From Seriola aureovittata (Eukaryota > Chordata > Actinopteri > Carangiformes > Carangidae), in NCBI RefSeq assembly GCF_021018895.1, contig NC_079369.1, forward strand, positions 9,871,694-9,935,693: DNA of 64,000 nucleotides. The letters are read 5' to 3'. Position 1 is the first letter of the stretch. Each line of letters begins with the position of its first letter. Positions 45,401-57,071 of this stretch are shown here, piece by piece. Made by a program: the position numbers and the translations under genes. The notes below the pieces were generated by a model. It worked only from the letters and a program-made list of their open reading frames with translations, was not told the origin of the DNA and did not search any database.

Positions 45401-47208
45401 CTTTAACAATGTTCTGAACATCTTGTACGTTAATGTCAGTATTCATACAGTATTTTGACAATATTGTATCTGTATATGGTCGTTCCATGAAGGCCCATGT
45501 GTAGGACAGTCTACATTTGGAGCCAGTTGTCACTATATCATCATCATCATCATCACCATTGTGTTGACATACCAGTCCTGCTCTCTGCAAGTGTCTTCTG
45601 ATCCGAGTGTTGCTGAAGTATCCAGTGAGATGTCTGTCTGTCAGACTGTTGTAAGCTGAGATAAGTCTGCAGAAACATGACCGATAAAAACAAAGATGCT
45701 CTAAATTAATCAAACAAATTTCATCAAGATCTCACTTCTTGAGGGGCATCCAGACTTTAAACTTTGTCCTCCGCAAGAGAAGAGTTACTGATTACATCGC
45801 ACAGACAACCAGAATCTTAATCAAATGGTTTAGTGGGGGAACAACACCATGTTTGTTTATTGGCAGTCGTTTCTTGTCCTCATTAAGTAGAGATCAGCTT
45901 CAGCCCGGCTAGTCTGAAAGCAGTTTTTTTTTTCCTACACAGATTTGATTTCCTCCAGCATTTGTACACAAGACAACAGGATCTTACAACTATAGGGTCT
46001 GTTACCGGTGTCTGATTACACACAGGAATTAGAGAGGATGGCACACTTAACCCTGTCTGCCTCCTCTTTGTCTCAGGAGCTTCTTAGCTTTGGCTACAGA
46101 TTTCTCTCAGGACCAAGAGTACAGTGGTTAAACTATCAGTTATCACTTTATACATAACTTTCTCTGACCCAGTCAAACTTTGAGGAAGCACAGAAATATA
46201 TTGTGATAATGCGTCAAAGCAGTAAAGACAAAAAGACTGAGAACTACCCTTGTTTCTGTTTCTCCTTCTTGTTTTATCACATCTTGTTTAGCGTCATCAG
46301 TTAAGCCCTTTCTTTTCTAAAACTGCTGTATGTAAAGTTTTTAATAAGTTTTTAGTACAATAGCCTAATTGTGATATTGGCATATGTTTGGAGTTAAAAG
46401 TTAAAATTAGTTCATTATGCCTCTGTAGTGACTACAATTCATTTTTTTTAATCAATGAATTAATTCCGGGGTTTCTAACTCATTAAAAACTGTTACACCT
46501 GGATAAAATAAAGGTCTAACTTGGAGGTCATCAAAAATAAATAAATAAAATAAATATGAATAAAAATAAATCAAATAAGCATACAGGCTTTAACAGTGAA
46601 GTAGCATCAAATGGAAATACTTAAGTAAATACTTAAGTTTCTGTCCTAGTTTCTGCTGTTTCTTCTTTTCTTTTCAGGTCGTGTTTAGAGTCATTTGTTG
46701 TTTGCAGTGAAGCACATTAGTACAGTAGCCTGAAAGTAGCACTGGTTCAGTGTTTGAGTGAACTACTTGAGTTAGTTATGCCTCAGTGGTGATTGTTACT
46801 AGACACTGTACCATACTAGAAAATGGTAGTGTCACTTATGATGACTGTAAAGTACTTGTATGTATTTTCTTGTGGACCTATTGGTTGACTAGCTTAACAG
46901 TAGCATGAGCATAGCTTTAGAGTCAATTAAAAGTAGTCAATTATGCCTCTGTAAAACTATATTACATTGAATTACATCATATATTTTATATCAATAAGTT
47001 AATTTCATGGTTTAACTATGAGCTAAGATTAAGTAAACAAAAAATAGACCATTACTCTGACCTACATGTTTATACAAATACTGCAGGTCTACAGACAGAA
47101 AATACCAAACTGACATCTTCTAATACAGTTTAATTAAAACGCTGCATCCACCTCCACTCTTGCACAGAAAAAATTAAACTGCACTTACCCTAGATTGAGG
47201 TGACTCAT
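33424..47208 (-). CDS. erich3: erich3, glutamate-rich protein 3
   Basis: Fourteen coding exons in transcript order: 47189-47208, 45573-45666, 44964-45089, 44772-44843, 44333-44461, 42224-42382, 41462-41671, 40636-40816, 40270-40456, 39336-39568, 39101-39241, 38313-38693, 36966-37124, 33424-36854. They total 5523 nt, 1840 residues. Conserved parts are the N-terminus (SLTDRHLTGYFSNTRIRRHL, RECLAQAIFHKVLEME), the RRRLRPTTA-type motif, and a core at about 270-395 (QQHCGGENLCVYKGKL, SRRHRGFPFSLTFFLNGLQV, KHRKGSRLGG) that corresponds to the ERICH3 DUF4590 region. From about 430 on the protein is low-complexity, rich in Glu, Asp, Lys, Ser and Thr. A (GAG)n run in exon 13 (37001-37038) encodes poly-Glu. 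The acidic 1143-residue tail ends SSYPSLTAARTESGH. ERICH3 is linked to primary cilia and to vesicle function in the literature; its biochemical role is not settled. The exon 7 donor (GAG|GTCTTT) is weak, so that border is less sure. Confidence 0.93.
37001..37038. repeat. erich3: Coding (TCC)n/(GGA)n microsatellite in erich3
   Basis: A trinucleotide run inside erich3 coding exon 13, read on the minus strand as consecutive GAG codons (about a dozen Glu). Length changes would keep the frame. Confidence 0.9.
39590..40166. mobile_element. Foldback-type teleost repeat in erich3 intron 9 (family B)
   Basis: The left arm (about 39590-39690: TCAGTTTGGGAAAATACACTG ... CTTGCTGAGTCAGATGACAGG) is the inverted, diverged counterpart of the right arm (about 40060-40166: GATCTTCTCATCTAATTCTTGG ... 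CCCAATATGTCAAA). The centre has the TTCACTCTCTTTTAGCTC and GTTTTGGTCTCCACC blocks typical of this repeat in fish. TTAA occurs at both outer limits (39590-39593, 40163-40166). No transposase is encoded. Confidence 0.55.
43168..43362. repeat. Teleost interspersed repeat (family B), 3' part
   Basis: GAAACAGCTAGTCTGGCTCTG followed by AGAAAGTGAATAAGCATATT and CCCAAAATGCTGAACTA matches the internal and terminal parts of the repeat also seen at 7536-7701 and 39590-40166. It lies in erich3 intron 5. Confidence 0.55.
43825..44281. mobile_element. hAT-type MITE with 8-bp target duplication
   Basis: A 457-bp element whose ends are CGGAGGTGG on the left and the complement of CAGAGGTGG on the right. It is flanked by a perfect 8-bp direct repeat CAACAATG (43817-43824 and 44282-44289). 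An 8-bp duplication with CAGAGGTG-type ends is the signature of hAT transposons. The first 130 bases are built of repeated ACTTGA/GACTTGAGTC motifs. It has no transposase and lies 51 bases from erich3 exon 5. Confidence 0.85.
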
Positions 47209-47528
47209 GATTTCCAGTTCGCACTCTCTTTTAAACCCCCACCCTCCCCCAAAAAATATTTTAAGAAACAAGTGGCTGTGGACTGTGATCGGTCTGCACT
47301 GCAGGGAAGATGTCTAGGCCGGTGTGAAGTCAAATGAACCCGAGGAAGAGTTGTGAAGTGTAGCAGGACATTTTAAGCTGAGCCGGACTGAGGCTGCACC
47401 TCTCCCGCAGCGGAACTGATGACACTCGCCGGTTGCCATGGGAGATCACGTGACGATGCTGCCAATGAGACTGGTTTCCACTTACAGAGACACTTTCAGT
47501 CCCACTGAGACAGACACCCAAACCAGGA

Positions 47529-47693
<165 letters not shown>

Positions 47694-49291
47694 GTTTTTA
47701 GACACACATTATTCATTATAGCTACTGATTTCAGGGCATACAACTATCTGCTGGAGTTTAAACCTATAGTCAATAATAATAATCAATATTTCATGTTATT
47801 TCCAACCTGCAATACCACCATGTAAAAATAACTAATTTGCCTACAAGAAAAAGCCTGCATTCAAAATCTTAATATAATTTATTGACTTTATTTACTTTCA
47901 CATTTCATAATCTGATCTTTTATTTATTCAAATTCTTTATCTTATAAAAAGTAAAGCACAAGTACCTCAAATTCACTTAAGAACAATATACTTAGTTAAC
48001 TTTAATTTAAGTTTTCATTAATCCTCACATTTACAGGTTAGTGGGGGGAAAATGCAGTTAAAAGTTTAAAGATCCCCTCAACACATGCTTAATACTCTGA
48101 AATAATAATCTGTGAATCTGTGTCAAACACAAATTTTTTTAAAGTTACGTCTACCACTTCTTTCCACTTTTCCCCTTCAGCAGATAAATGTTGAAACAGC
48201 TGTACAGCTGTCTAATATCAAACTCTGCACACACATCATCCTGCACAGTGACGCTAGACAAGCAAAACACATGAAGGCGGACTTAATGTTATCCCCATAA
48301 TCACAGAGTGAACAACTGGTAAAATTGGTCAAATTAAAGCTGGCAGAATAGTGACTACTGTAATATCCCTGGAGATCTTCACAGTACTGCTGACTAATGA
48401 ATCGCTAATGTGTGTGTGAGTGTGCACTTAACTGTGTAGGAGTAATCATAGAGATGTTGGTGCTGTCGCCATGTGGTATCCATCAAGTTAAATATAAAAC
48501 TATCATTAAAACCTCTAAGGTCTTAAAACAACTCAACTGCTAGAAAAAAATTCTGATTCTCCAAACTTTTCCATGTTCTGTACATTATTAATATTACCAT
48601 AACTGGCTACAAGGCAATAAAATCAGATCAAATCACTGTTCTCAGCACTGATTTCAAAGATGATAAACATATGAGCCATAGTTCACCAAGCACAATCAGG
48701 GCATCACTGAGTCCTTGGCAAAACCCTCAGTTTTCACATAAGAAAATACATGAACAGTTGGACAGGATGAATTTAGACTGCAGGTCCTCTGTGGCCCTCT
48801 TGTGGAAATGGAAAAAATAGTTTTTACCCGCAGACCATCATTTTTCACATTTTCTATCATGGACAATACACAAGCCTCCTAAAACTAACTGGGGCCATAT
48901 TAACTCCATACAAAGATTATAGTCTATATTTAGGCTACATGTATGTGTAGGGGCACTGTACGCTGCTGTCTCATATCTTCCAGTGCCTCATTGCTTTGAC
49001 ATTGTGTTGAAGTACCAAACAATGCGTCAGCCTTTGAATTTTAATTCACAACCCTGGCTCATTTTTATAACCACTTTAGGTGTTTTGCCCGTACCAGTAT
49101 TGACCAGTAAGGGGAGCCATGTTTCTGTCTGAAGGTGTGTTGAGGCTTCAGAGTCTTTGACTTGACTTTGACTGATAAAAACACGAAGAGAAGATTTCCT
49201 TCTGTGCTTCATTGTAATCAACAGAAAATACAATCATGCAAGTGGGGAATTTCAGATCATTTTCAAATGTTACATAACATATGTGTATGTG

Positions 49292-49298
<7 letters not shown>

Positions 49299-49324
<26 letters not shown>
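49299..49324. repeat. (AT)n microsatellite
   Basis: Thirteen AT units follow a short GTATGT repeat. Unique sequence lies on both sides. Confidence 0.9.
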
Positions 49325-49328
<4 letters not shown>

Positions 49329-49697
49329 AGAGGTTATAGGCTTGGCAGACGTGGAGTATCTTTCTCAAGAAAACTTGAGCCTGATGCTGGACAAAGGAGG
49401 CTGAACCCAGGGTCTTTATTCAATGTATAATTTTGACCTCAAATTTAGTGCTTTCCCACAAATTCTCAAAAAAGTAGATCCCATTAGCACAATTAAATAA
49501 TATCACCTACATTTACTTTTTCTTGTTCACAAATGCAAAGACCCTTTAGCCCATTTCTTGTGAAGTGAAATTAAAATAAACCAGCAGTTTATAGCATGCA
49601 ATCTCAAGCCTTTTTTCAGCTCATATTTCTTAAAAAAAAATCATTAAGTATTAATTTGGTGCTGAATGTCTACTCTAAGTGAATGCTCACTGGTGTG

Positions 49698-50215
49698 CAG
49701 TGCATTCAGAAAGTATTCAGACCCCTAATAGACCCATAATAATCCCCTACACTCCTACACTAAGGAAAAACTTAAATATCACTATAACATAATTCAGACA
49801 GTTTCCACACCTTTACCTTGAGTCCACCTGCAGTAAATTCAGCTGATTGTACATGATTTGAAAATGTACACACCTGTCACACACCTATATAAAGTCTCAC
49901 AGCTGACAATGCAAATCAGAGCAAAAACCAAAACCAAGCCATGAGGCGGGAGGAACGGCCTGCGAAGATCTGAGGAAGGCAACAAAATAAAATTTCTGCT
50001 GCTCCCAAGAGCACAGTGGCCTCCATGATTCTTAAATGGAAGAAGTTTGAAAGAACCAGGGTTCGTCCTCCATCTGACTGCATCGCCCAATGAAGCGATC
50101 GGGGGAGAAAGGCCTTGGTAAGAGAAGTGACCAAGAACCTGAAGGTCTCACTCTGGCTGAGATCCAGAGATCCTGAGGAGAAACTTCCAAAAGGACAATC
50201 AGTTCTAAGTGTCAT
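49698..50215 (+). mobile_element. Tc1/mariner fossil with broken transposase start
   Basis: The left end reads CAGTGCATTCAGAAAGTATT, the terminal motif of teleost Tc1-like elements. It is followed by the family's leader (CACCTGCAGTAAATTCAGCTG, TATATAAAGTCTCACAGC) and an ATG at 49940 that opens a diverged transposase N-terminus (helix-turn-helix region, ATTCTTAAATGGAAGAAG and GATCGGGGGAGAAAGGC-type blocks). In-frame stops, deletions and loss of the 3' two thirds make it non-functional. No right terminal repeat was found. Confidence 0.8.
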
Positions 50216-50359
50216 GTCTGATTTCCTTCAAACATAAATTCAGGGTTAATGTAGGAAATGAGAGTCATGACAATTAGCATCTGCAAACATCCTCTGATAT
50301 ACTAAAAACATATTTCTGTCAGTGAAGATTTAGAAAAAAGGAACAGAATTAGATTCTGG

Positions 50360-50417
50360 AGCTGTTTATGCACTCTGTGTGTCAACATGAAGTGACACAC
50401 AGAGTGCATAAACAGCT
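50360..50417. repeat. Perfect 25-bp inverted repeat with 8-base loop
   Basis: The left arm 50360-50384 (AGCTGTTTATGC...) and right arm 50393-50417 (...GCATAAACAGCT) are exact reverse complements, separated by ACATGAAG. Transcribed RNA would fold into a mismatch-free 58-nt hairpin. It lies between the Tc1 fossil and the unassigned exon. Confidence 0.9.
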
Positions 50418-50566
50418 GATACATCCAGAGTCTCAAAGAAAAAAGTCATGCATTTTTGTCAAAGTTGGCAATCAACACTGATTTCAACTGTGAATTGTGA
50501 TTGAGTTAACAACATGTAAGGCAACACAGCAATGCTTCAAGGTTACAAGCAGTTTCTCAAACCATT

Positions 50567-50854
50567 TTTTATTGTGCCAATTTGAAAATATAAACAAATA
50601 TAAAAATACATGTACATAAAAAGATAACGTAAGAGGGCATAATTCATTCTATGATAATTAAAATTTATTTCTTATTTCTACCCAGTTTCTTCTTTCTCTT
50701 TTGGCTTTTCATGGTGGACTCACCCAGGTCGAAGGTGTCTAATCTGTGTGCTTGTTGCACATTTACGCCCAGCAGCGTCTCTGCACTGCGCTCCTTTCCT
50801 CCTGCTTCACACCAGGACGCCAACACACGCCTGTGGATGTCTGTGGCAACAAGG
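50567..50854 (-). CDS. Unassigned terminal exon with polyadenylation signal (gene unknown, possibly a remnant)
   Basis: On the minus strand a strong acceptor (pyrimidine-rich tract then TTGTGCAG) at 50855-50856 precedes 50854-50665, an open frame of about 62 codons: LVATDIHRRVLASWCEAGG ... LLGVNVQQAHRLDTFDLGE, then a basic end SQKRKKKLGRNKK and TAA. AATAAA on the same strand at about 50567-50572 lies roughly 95 bases past the stop. This looks like a genuine 3'-terminal coding exon, and the basic tail suggests a nuclear or nucleolar protein. I do not recognise the family. It does not resemble TYW3 or CRYZ. I could not find upstream exons between 50.9 and 57 kb, so it may be a remnant of a lost gene, part of a gene with small exons, or chance. 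Confidence 0.35.
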
Positions 50855-50967
50855 CTGCACAACCCAGACGAAAAGAAAGGAAGAAGGTGGGATGGGAATG
50901 TAGAGGAGGGATGATAAGAAAGAGGAAAAGTAGAAATGAAAAAACAATAGCTAGGGTATGTGAACAC

Positions 50968-53900
50968 AGGAGTCTGTGTGTGTGTGCTAGAAATTTCTTA
51001 TTTGAATCAATGTCCATGTGTCGATTTGTGTATTCATGCTAAGAACCTTGGAAAGCACTGTTCAGATGTTTATTTACAAAGTTAGCATTGTTGGAAATGA
51101 GCTAAATAACTGTCAGATTCAGTACTATTATTATTCTCGTGAAGTAGGTAAAGTACAAAACGCACAGAATAAGAATTTATTGAAGATTCCTGATCCTGGT
51201 AGAAAATACAAAAATATCCAGAAGTCAACAAAACAAAGAAATATCCCCGCTGCCACTCCTGCCACTCTTATAAGTGAAATAAGTATTAATGAAAAACAGA
51301 GGGGTAACAGCAGGTTGATGCTGGGATTGGATGAGAAGACAATAATGATAATGATTAACGATAGATACAATTTTCCTCAATAGAAATATGACAAAGGGGC
51401 AATTAATATTTGATATAATGAATTCCTATGCTTGGAGTCACCGCATGAATTGAGGTAACCACTGCTCAACTTAGATTTGATCATTGTAATTGTGTTGAAT
51501 GTTCTCCTTCAGATTCGTGAAATGTTCTGCTGTTTGTGTTTGTCATATTCTGAAAGATTAGTTTAAAACCACAATTTACCATGTGGTCTCTTCAACTTTG
51601 ACTCAGGAGCAAAATCAGCCTTTAAACTTGAAAGAAATTATGATATTGACATCTTGATTATTATTGATATCGACTGATGTGAACAATTTCATATCATGAC
51701 AGCATTTTTGGCCACCCTGCCCCGCACTAAGTTAATTATTCAAGTTTTTTTCAATAAGTTCTCAAGCTCTTGTTAAATGTCCGGCGACATTTTTTAAATC
51801 CTGAATAAAATCATGTTCTTAGGCCATCTAATTAAAGTGGAGACTGAAGTTGATATGTTTATCGATTTTCTATTGATTTAATTGATAAACAAGTCTGCTT
51901 TAGAGCATGCATTGCAGAGCTACCTTTACATACATGTGCTCTGCAGCAGGACTCTGTCACATTAAAATGTGGACTTGAACTAAGATGAACAGCCAGGTGG
52001 AAAAACAGACTGAGATGGTGGAACTGAGATGGATATACCTTTAATGCTCACAATAAACGCAGTAATCAAGGCAGACATTTCACCAGCACTAAATGCATAA
52101 TACACAACGTAAGTCTTAAAATAACAATTAGCGTAGAAATAGAAGAGGGGTGATTATAAATTCCATTCAGGAACGGGTCTTGGCTGTAAGCTGGGAGGTG
52201 GCAGGGAGATCTCGGGGAGTCATGCGGCTCCGAGATGGGGGGGGCAGCAGTTTTTGCAATCAGCGTTAAATAGAGCAGTTTTGTGCCTGTGTGATTGTCA
52301 AGTGGGCCATTACTGGTTGATAAGAGCACTTTTTCCTTATGTCGCTCTGATTGGGCTGAACATGCTGCTCCCTTTCGCATGCTGTCCCAATGCAATCAGG
52401 CCCCTCTTTCACCACACTGCCATTTTCAGTGCTGTGATTTCCACCCAATCCCCCATCGGCCCCCAGCCAACGCAACCCTCCCTCCCCCTTCCCCCACTGT
52501 CCCTCCTCTAGCAACCCACCTCCCCCTTCAGATTCAATGAGTACCAATTTATAGCAAGGAGAAAAGGTCATGCCAAACTCGTTGTGTCAATTGTAAACCA
52601 CCCCAATTCGGACTGATTTCAATGAAATAAATGAGCAGTTGCAGCCTCAAAGAAAGCAAAGGTCAGTCTGGAAGTAGCAAATTAGGAGATTTTTTCTGAG
52701 GCTCCCAGGGGCCAACGGTTCATCACTTCTCTTGGTAAAAGTCTTCCACATTCCTTGTTCTCACTGTATTTGGTTATCCTGCGTATTTTCTTAAAGAAAC
52801 TTTCTGAGTAAAACAGTTTGCATGTAAAAATATGCTAGATGTTACCAATTTTGTATCATTTAAGGATGAAAAATTCCTCAAGGAATATTTTGATTACAGT
52901 CAAAGATCCAAGAGTTTCAATATTTTCAGTGTTCCTTCTTACATGATTTGTTTGGATATGGCATTATGTCTTTATAGTTTACTGAGGATGATTCTGTTTC
53001 CTTTAAATCATCTTTTCTTTTTTCTTTCCTTCTGACCTTTTTAAAAACCTAAAATGCAGAAGGATGTTTTGATGTGGTAACTCTTCCCTTTAAACAACCG
53101 TATTATGCCAATTAAGGAAAAACTACATGGTTTATATTTTATATGGGCAACGTGTAACCCAGTATATATGCCATTTGTTTGCAAAAAAGTCTTTCCCAGA
53201 CAAAGAATGTACAGTTTCTTATCCTACGAAGTGACATTACTCATGTTTGGGTTCAATTAAAGTTAGAGAGGTCAAACTCCCTGACCAGTTCAAAATCATG
53301 TTTACAAGCAATTTATCAGAAAATCATCAAGTATCAAGCTGATAAAACAATGTTAAGTATGTTTTTCTGAGCTGTATACAGTATACAGGGTTGAGAGCAA
53401 TGATATACAAATTGCAGTTATTATTTCTTTATTATTATTATATTCAGTCAGATATATTTGGCTTTCTTAGTGAATAAAAGTTGTGTTTAAATTCTAATAT
53501 TGGGGAAAATGCTAATAGATTACACTCTGCACCACAGCTGCCTAATACACAGCCAGATATAAAGCAGAAGAGCAGTAGAACACGTTTTGTAAGTATGTTG
53601 ACGGATGAGACATTGTTTGTGTCTGGTCCACATCACCAGAAAAACATTTATGAAGTCAGCCGTGCAGTGCTGAAACTGAAAACATGCAACTGTTACAAAC
53701 TCAGATTTACATCTTTCCCAGCATCTGTGCTCATATCAGAGATTCCATATGGTGCGTTGGAGCGTTGGAAGACTTCCAGGTCTGGGAAATAATTTGTCTT
53801 TTCATAAAACTCTTAATAAGTTCTGCTTATTATTTTGGGGCTTTTGTTTGTTTTGGTACACTCTACAGAGAATCAGTCTTTCTGGCCTCACAGCTCTCCT

Positions 53901-54606
53901 GTCACCTTTGACCTTTCCCATATGAACTCATCACCGAGAGCAAAATAAAGTGGCTTTCCCTGGACTTTTTCTTACTTTGAAGTGTTACAGTGACTCACAG
54001 CCACACAGAATTACATGTTGCTTGAGTGAAACGTCTCCACTGCAGTATGCAATGTTTGAGACGTGTTATCTGATAAAGAACATTCATCTCCACCAGGCGG
54101 AACAGGACACATCTCGATGGAGGCACGCTAACTCCTTTATCCCCTCTGTGATGGTGCGATACGGACGCAGACTCATGCCGGTACAGGTCGGACTGTTATC
54201 CCATCAGAACAGTCGAGGACAGAAAATAGCCTTTTTTCTGTGATGTGAGTGTGTGTGTGTGGCAGTTTGGGTGGAAGGGTATGTGTGGGGGTGATGATGG
54301 GTGGGATTGCGTGAGCGTCTGGGTTGAGTGAGTGAAAAAAAGATAAAGAAAAGAGAGAGAAAGCAACTGTGTGTTTTCTTTCAGCTAACCAAAGCAGGTT
54401 GTTTATGAGACTCCTTGCATCTTGTCCCTGCGATCCTTTTAAAGTATCTGAATTAGCTCTTAAAAGAGCATATAGAGTCCCCTGCCTGTCACTGCTTGGA
54501 TGCAGATTGGAAGTTGATATAATTTGCATACAACAATCAGACCGGCTGCCTTATTTTCTATATTGAGCAACACAGTGTGATGCAGCTCAAGGCGCAAGAA
54601 CACTCG
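50968..54606. other. Middle part of the erich3-lhx8 spacer
   Basis: No gene is recognised. The 52180-52700 stretch differs from its surroundings: it combines C-rich runs with unusually balanced unique sequence and could be a conserved regulatory element of lhx8. The rest is AT-rich unique sequence without splice-bounded coding frames. Confidence 0.35.
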
Positions 54607-55436
54607 GATGGAAGAAGTAAATTTACTCAAGGCTCTATTTATGTAGAATTTTTGAAACACTACACTCGAGTATTCCCAGTTTATGCTGCTTCACCATTCA
54701 ACTCCACTATGTTTCAAAGGGAAATAATGCACTTTCAATACATTCATTTGTAAGATGTAGCAGCTACAGGGCTAACAGAGTGAGAAATCATTTTGTCATC
54801 TGATGAGTCAGCTGATGATTAGTGTTCGATGATGGTGATCTTGGATGACTGGATGGGATGATGACAGCTGAGTGTACTCCAGTTTTTATGTTACAGCTTG
54901 CTCTGATGTACATTGTTTTCTATAAGCTTATATTGGGTATTGTTGAATTTATTTTACAAATAAATGTAATATGTTTTATGTAATTTATCATGTTTTATGT
55001 AATTTATTATGTTTTATGTTCAGGTATATGTGGGTACTGTGTTTTACTTGGCTGTGAGACATTAAAGTTTAAGTTGGAAGTTGAAATATAGTTTCTCTGC
55101 CTAATTTACATTCAAAGCATATTATCAGTTTATAAAACTTGCTTTGTCATGTATGAAATTAATGAGCAACATGTAAATCAGTTAGAATTATACCACATTA
55201 AAATGTTGCTTGCATGTTCAGTCATGCATTAGTGCTAATACATAAATATGATATACTGTTGTAATAATAATACATAATATAACACCGTGAAAAGGCAATC
55301 TGTATGAGTGCTGTTACTTTTGAGACTGCTGACATATATCTTGCTCACAGTGATAGTTTTTATAAGTATTTTCATCTGGCAATATTTCTACTTTTACTTA
55401 AGTAAATTATCTGAGTACTTCTTCCATCACTGAGAC
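54607..55436. mobile_element. Teleost DNA-element-like repeat with inverted ends (family D)
   Basis: The left end GATGGAAGAAGTAAATTTAC and the complement of the right end, GATGGAAGAAGTACTCAG, form imperfect inverted termini. TTACTTAAGTAAA near the right end is typical of this fish repeat. Other pieces of the family are at 56340-56735, 61890-62190 and, in short form, near 46600 and 47945. It has no coding capacity. Confidence 0.55.
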
Positions 55437-56339
55437 GAGAGGTATCCTGCAAGTGCAGATTTGTAGTGTCTTCACTGTGTGTGTGCATATTGTGACCACA
55501 GAATTACAGTATCTCTAATGTTCCTGTTATTCTGACTAGTAACAGAAAACTTTACCGCATATCAGTTTTACTGATAGAAAAGGAGATATAACCTTATAAT
55601 TAAGGTCACAATGTGTAAAGAACTGTTATTATTAATTATTACAGCCTCATGAAAGTAGGATTCATTTGCAGGACTGATGTATTACACTGTAGTAGTTTTA
55701 ACCACGTTTACCTAATAAACTGGCCACTGGGTATATATACAATATTTATACACATGATAAAACAACTGTAAATGAATACTAGCCATATGAGGATTCAAAC
55801 AAGGCTATGTTGCCAAACATGCAAAGCAGGCAAACATCACAGGTCCCCAGACCCATAGGGGCCCCAAAAGCCCGAGGGTCACTGCATGTCAAATGATTTT
55901 ATTCATTTAATTCACTGCTGATTTGTTATTCAATATTCATTACATGAATATTGTTATGTTGTGTTTAAATTACAACAAAGTAAACAAAAACTAAGTATTT
56001 ATTCCAGTGTAAGAATACTGGTTGAATTTACAGGCTGAATTTAATGGAAGCTGGATGCAATAGGGCACATAGATTGCATGAGGGCAGGAGGTGGGGTGTC
56101 AGTCGGGGTCCAACAGCAGACCAAACGTTGGGGACCCCACTAAGGGTGATAGGATTAAAAAAAATGGTAAAGCACATTCCTGCTCCCCAAAATAATGTTT
56201 ATTTTTTTCAGATTTTACCGTAATCTTTGCTATGTTTTTTATGAATCACAGATTAATGTTATCTCTTCAGGCCTCTAAAAAATTATTCAGTTCAGACATA
56301 ACAAGGAAAAAAAAACACTTGAAATGGTCAAAGCCAGTG

Positions 56340-56735
56340 GAGATGGGAATGTTAATTAGGTGAAAGTACAGGAGTATTAGCAGCAAAATGCACTGAAAGT
56401 ATCACAAGTAAAAGTACCTGTTGTGCAGAATGGCCCCATTCAGAGTGTTATATTATTATTTATTTTTATATTTGGATCATTATTGCAGAGTAAGCATGTT
56501 GTTTCTGGATGAGGTAATATAATTTTAAGTATCTTATATTCTGTTGTGTATTTGTGTAAAAAGCATAATTTCTTTAGATCTTAATGTGAAAAGTAACTGT
56601 AGCTGTCAAATCAACTTAGTGGAGCAAAGAGCAAAGGCCTACAACATTGTCCTCAGTAATGTAGAAGAATATAAGTGTAAAGTATAGCTGATAAAAAATA
56701 AGTAAATTGCAATTAGGCTACTTCAAAATCATAGG
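56340..56735. repeat. Family D repeat, partial copy
   Basis: AAGTAAAAGTACCTGTTGTGC, AATGGCCCCATTCAGAGTG and later AAAAGTAACTGTAGCTGTCA, TAGTGGAGCAAAGAG follow the order of a common teleost repeat with AAGTAC-rich ends. The copy ends about 340 bases upstream of the first lhx8 coding exon. Confidence 0.55.
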
Positions 56736-57071
56736 TTAATTAAGTTAATTAAGTAGACATCATCACTGGATGCATTATGTTGTGTATGGGTCACTGTCAT
56801 TTCAGGATTTGTGTGTAGGCAAATTTTAATCAAAGGTGCATTTGAAAATACTTATAAGAATGTTACAGTGAAAGACTGTTTTTTCCCCTCAAAGCTCAAG
56901 ATAAAACCACACAACAAGCTTACGGGAGGCGCGGCCAAAGAGGACAGGAAAAATGAATTATGATCCGCCCTCTAGACACAGCTCAGTGCGCAGTGACTGA
57001 CACACGGAGGAATCCTGCAGGAGACTTTTACTTTGAAACTCGGGGAGCGTTTACTACTCCTGGACACAGAC

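Noticed and set aside
51018..51383. 121-codon plus-strand open frame
   Set aside because: Asn/Ile/Lys-rich composition of AT-rich DNA, no splice or start context and no recognisable motif.
53950..54243. 97-codon plus-strand open frame
   Set aside because: No splice-bounded homology to a known protein; it could be part of a non-coding conserved stretch but cannot be supported as a gene.
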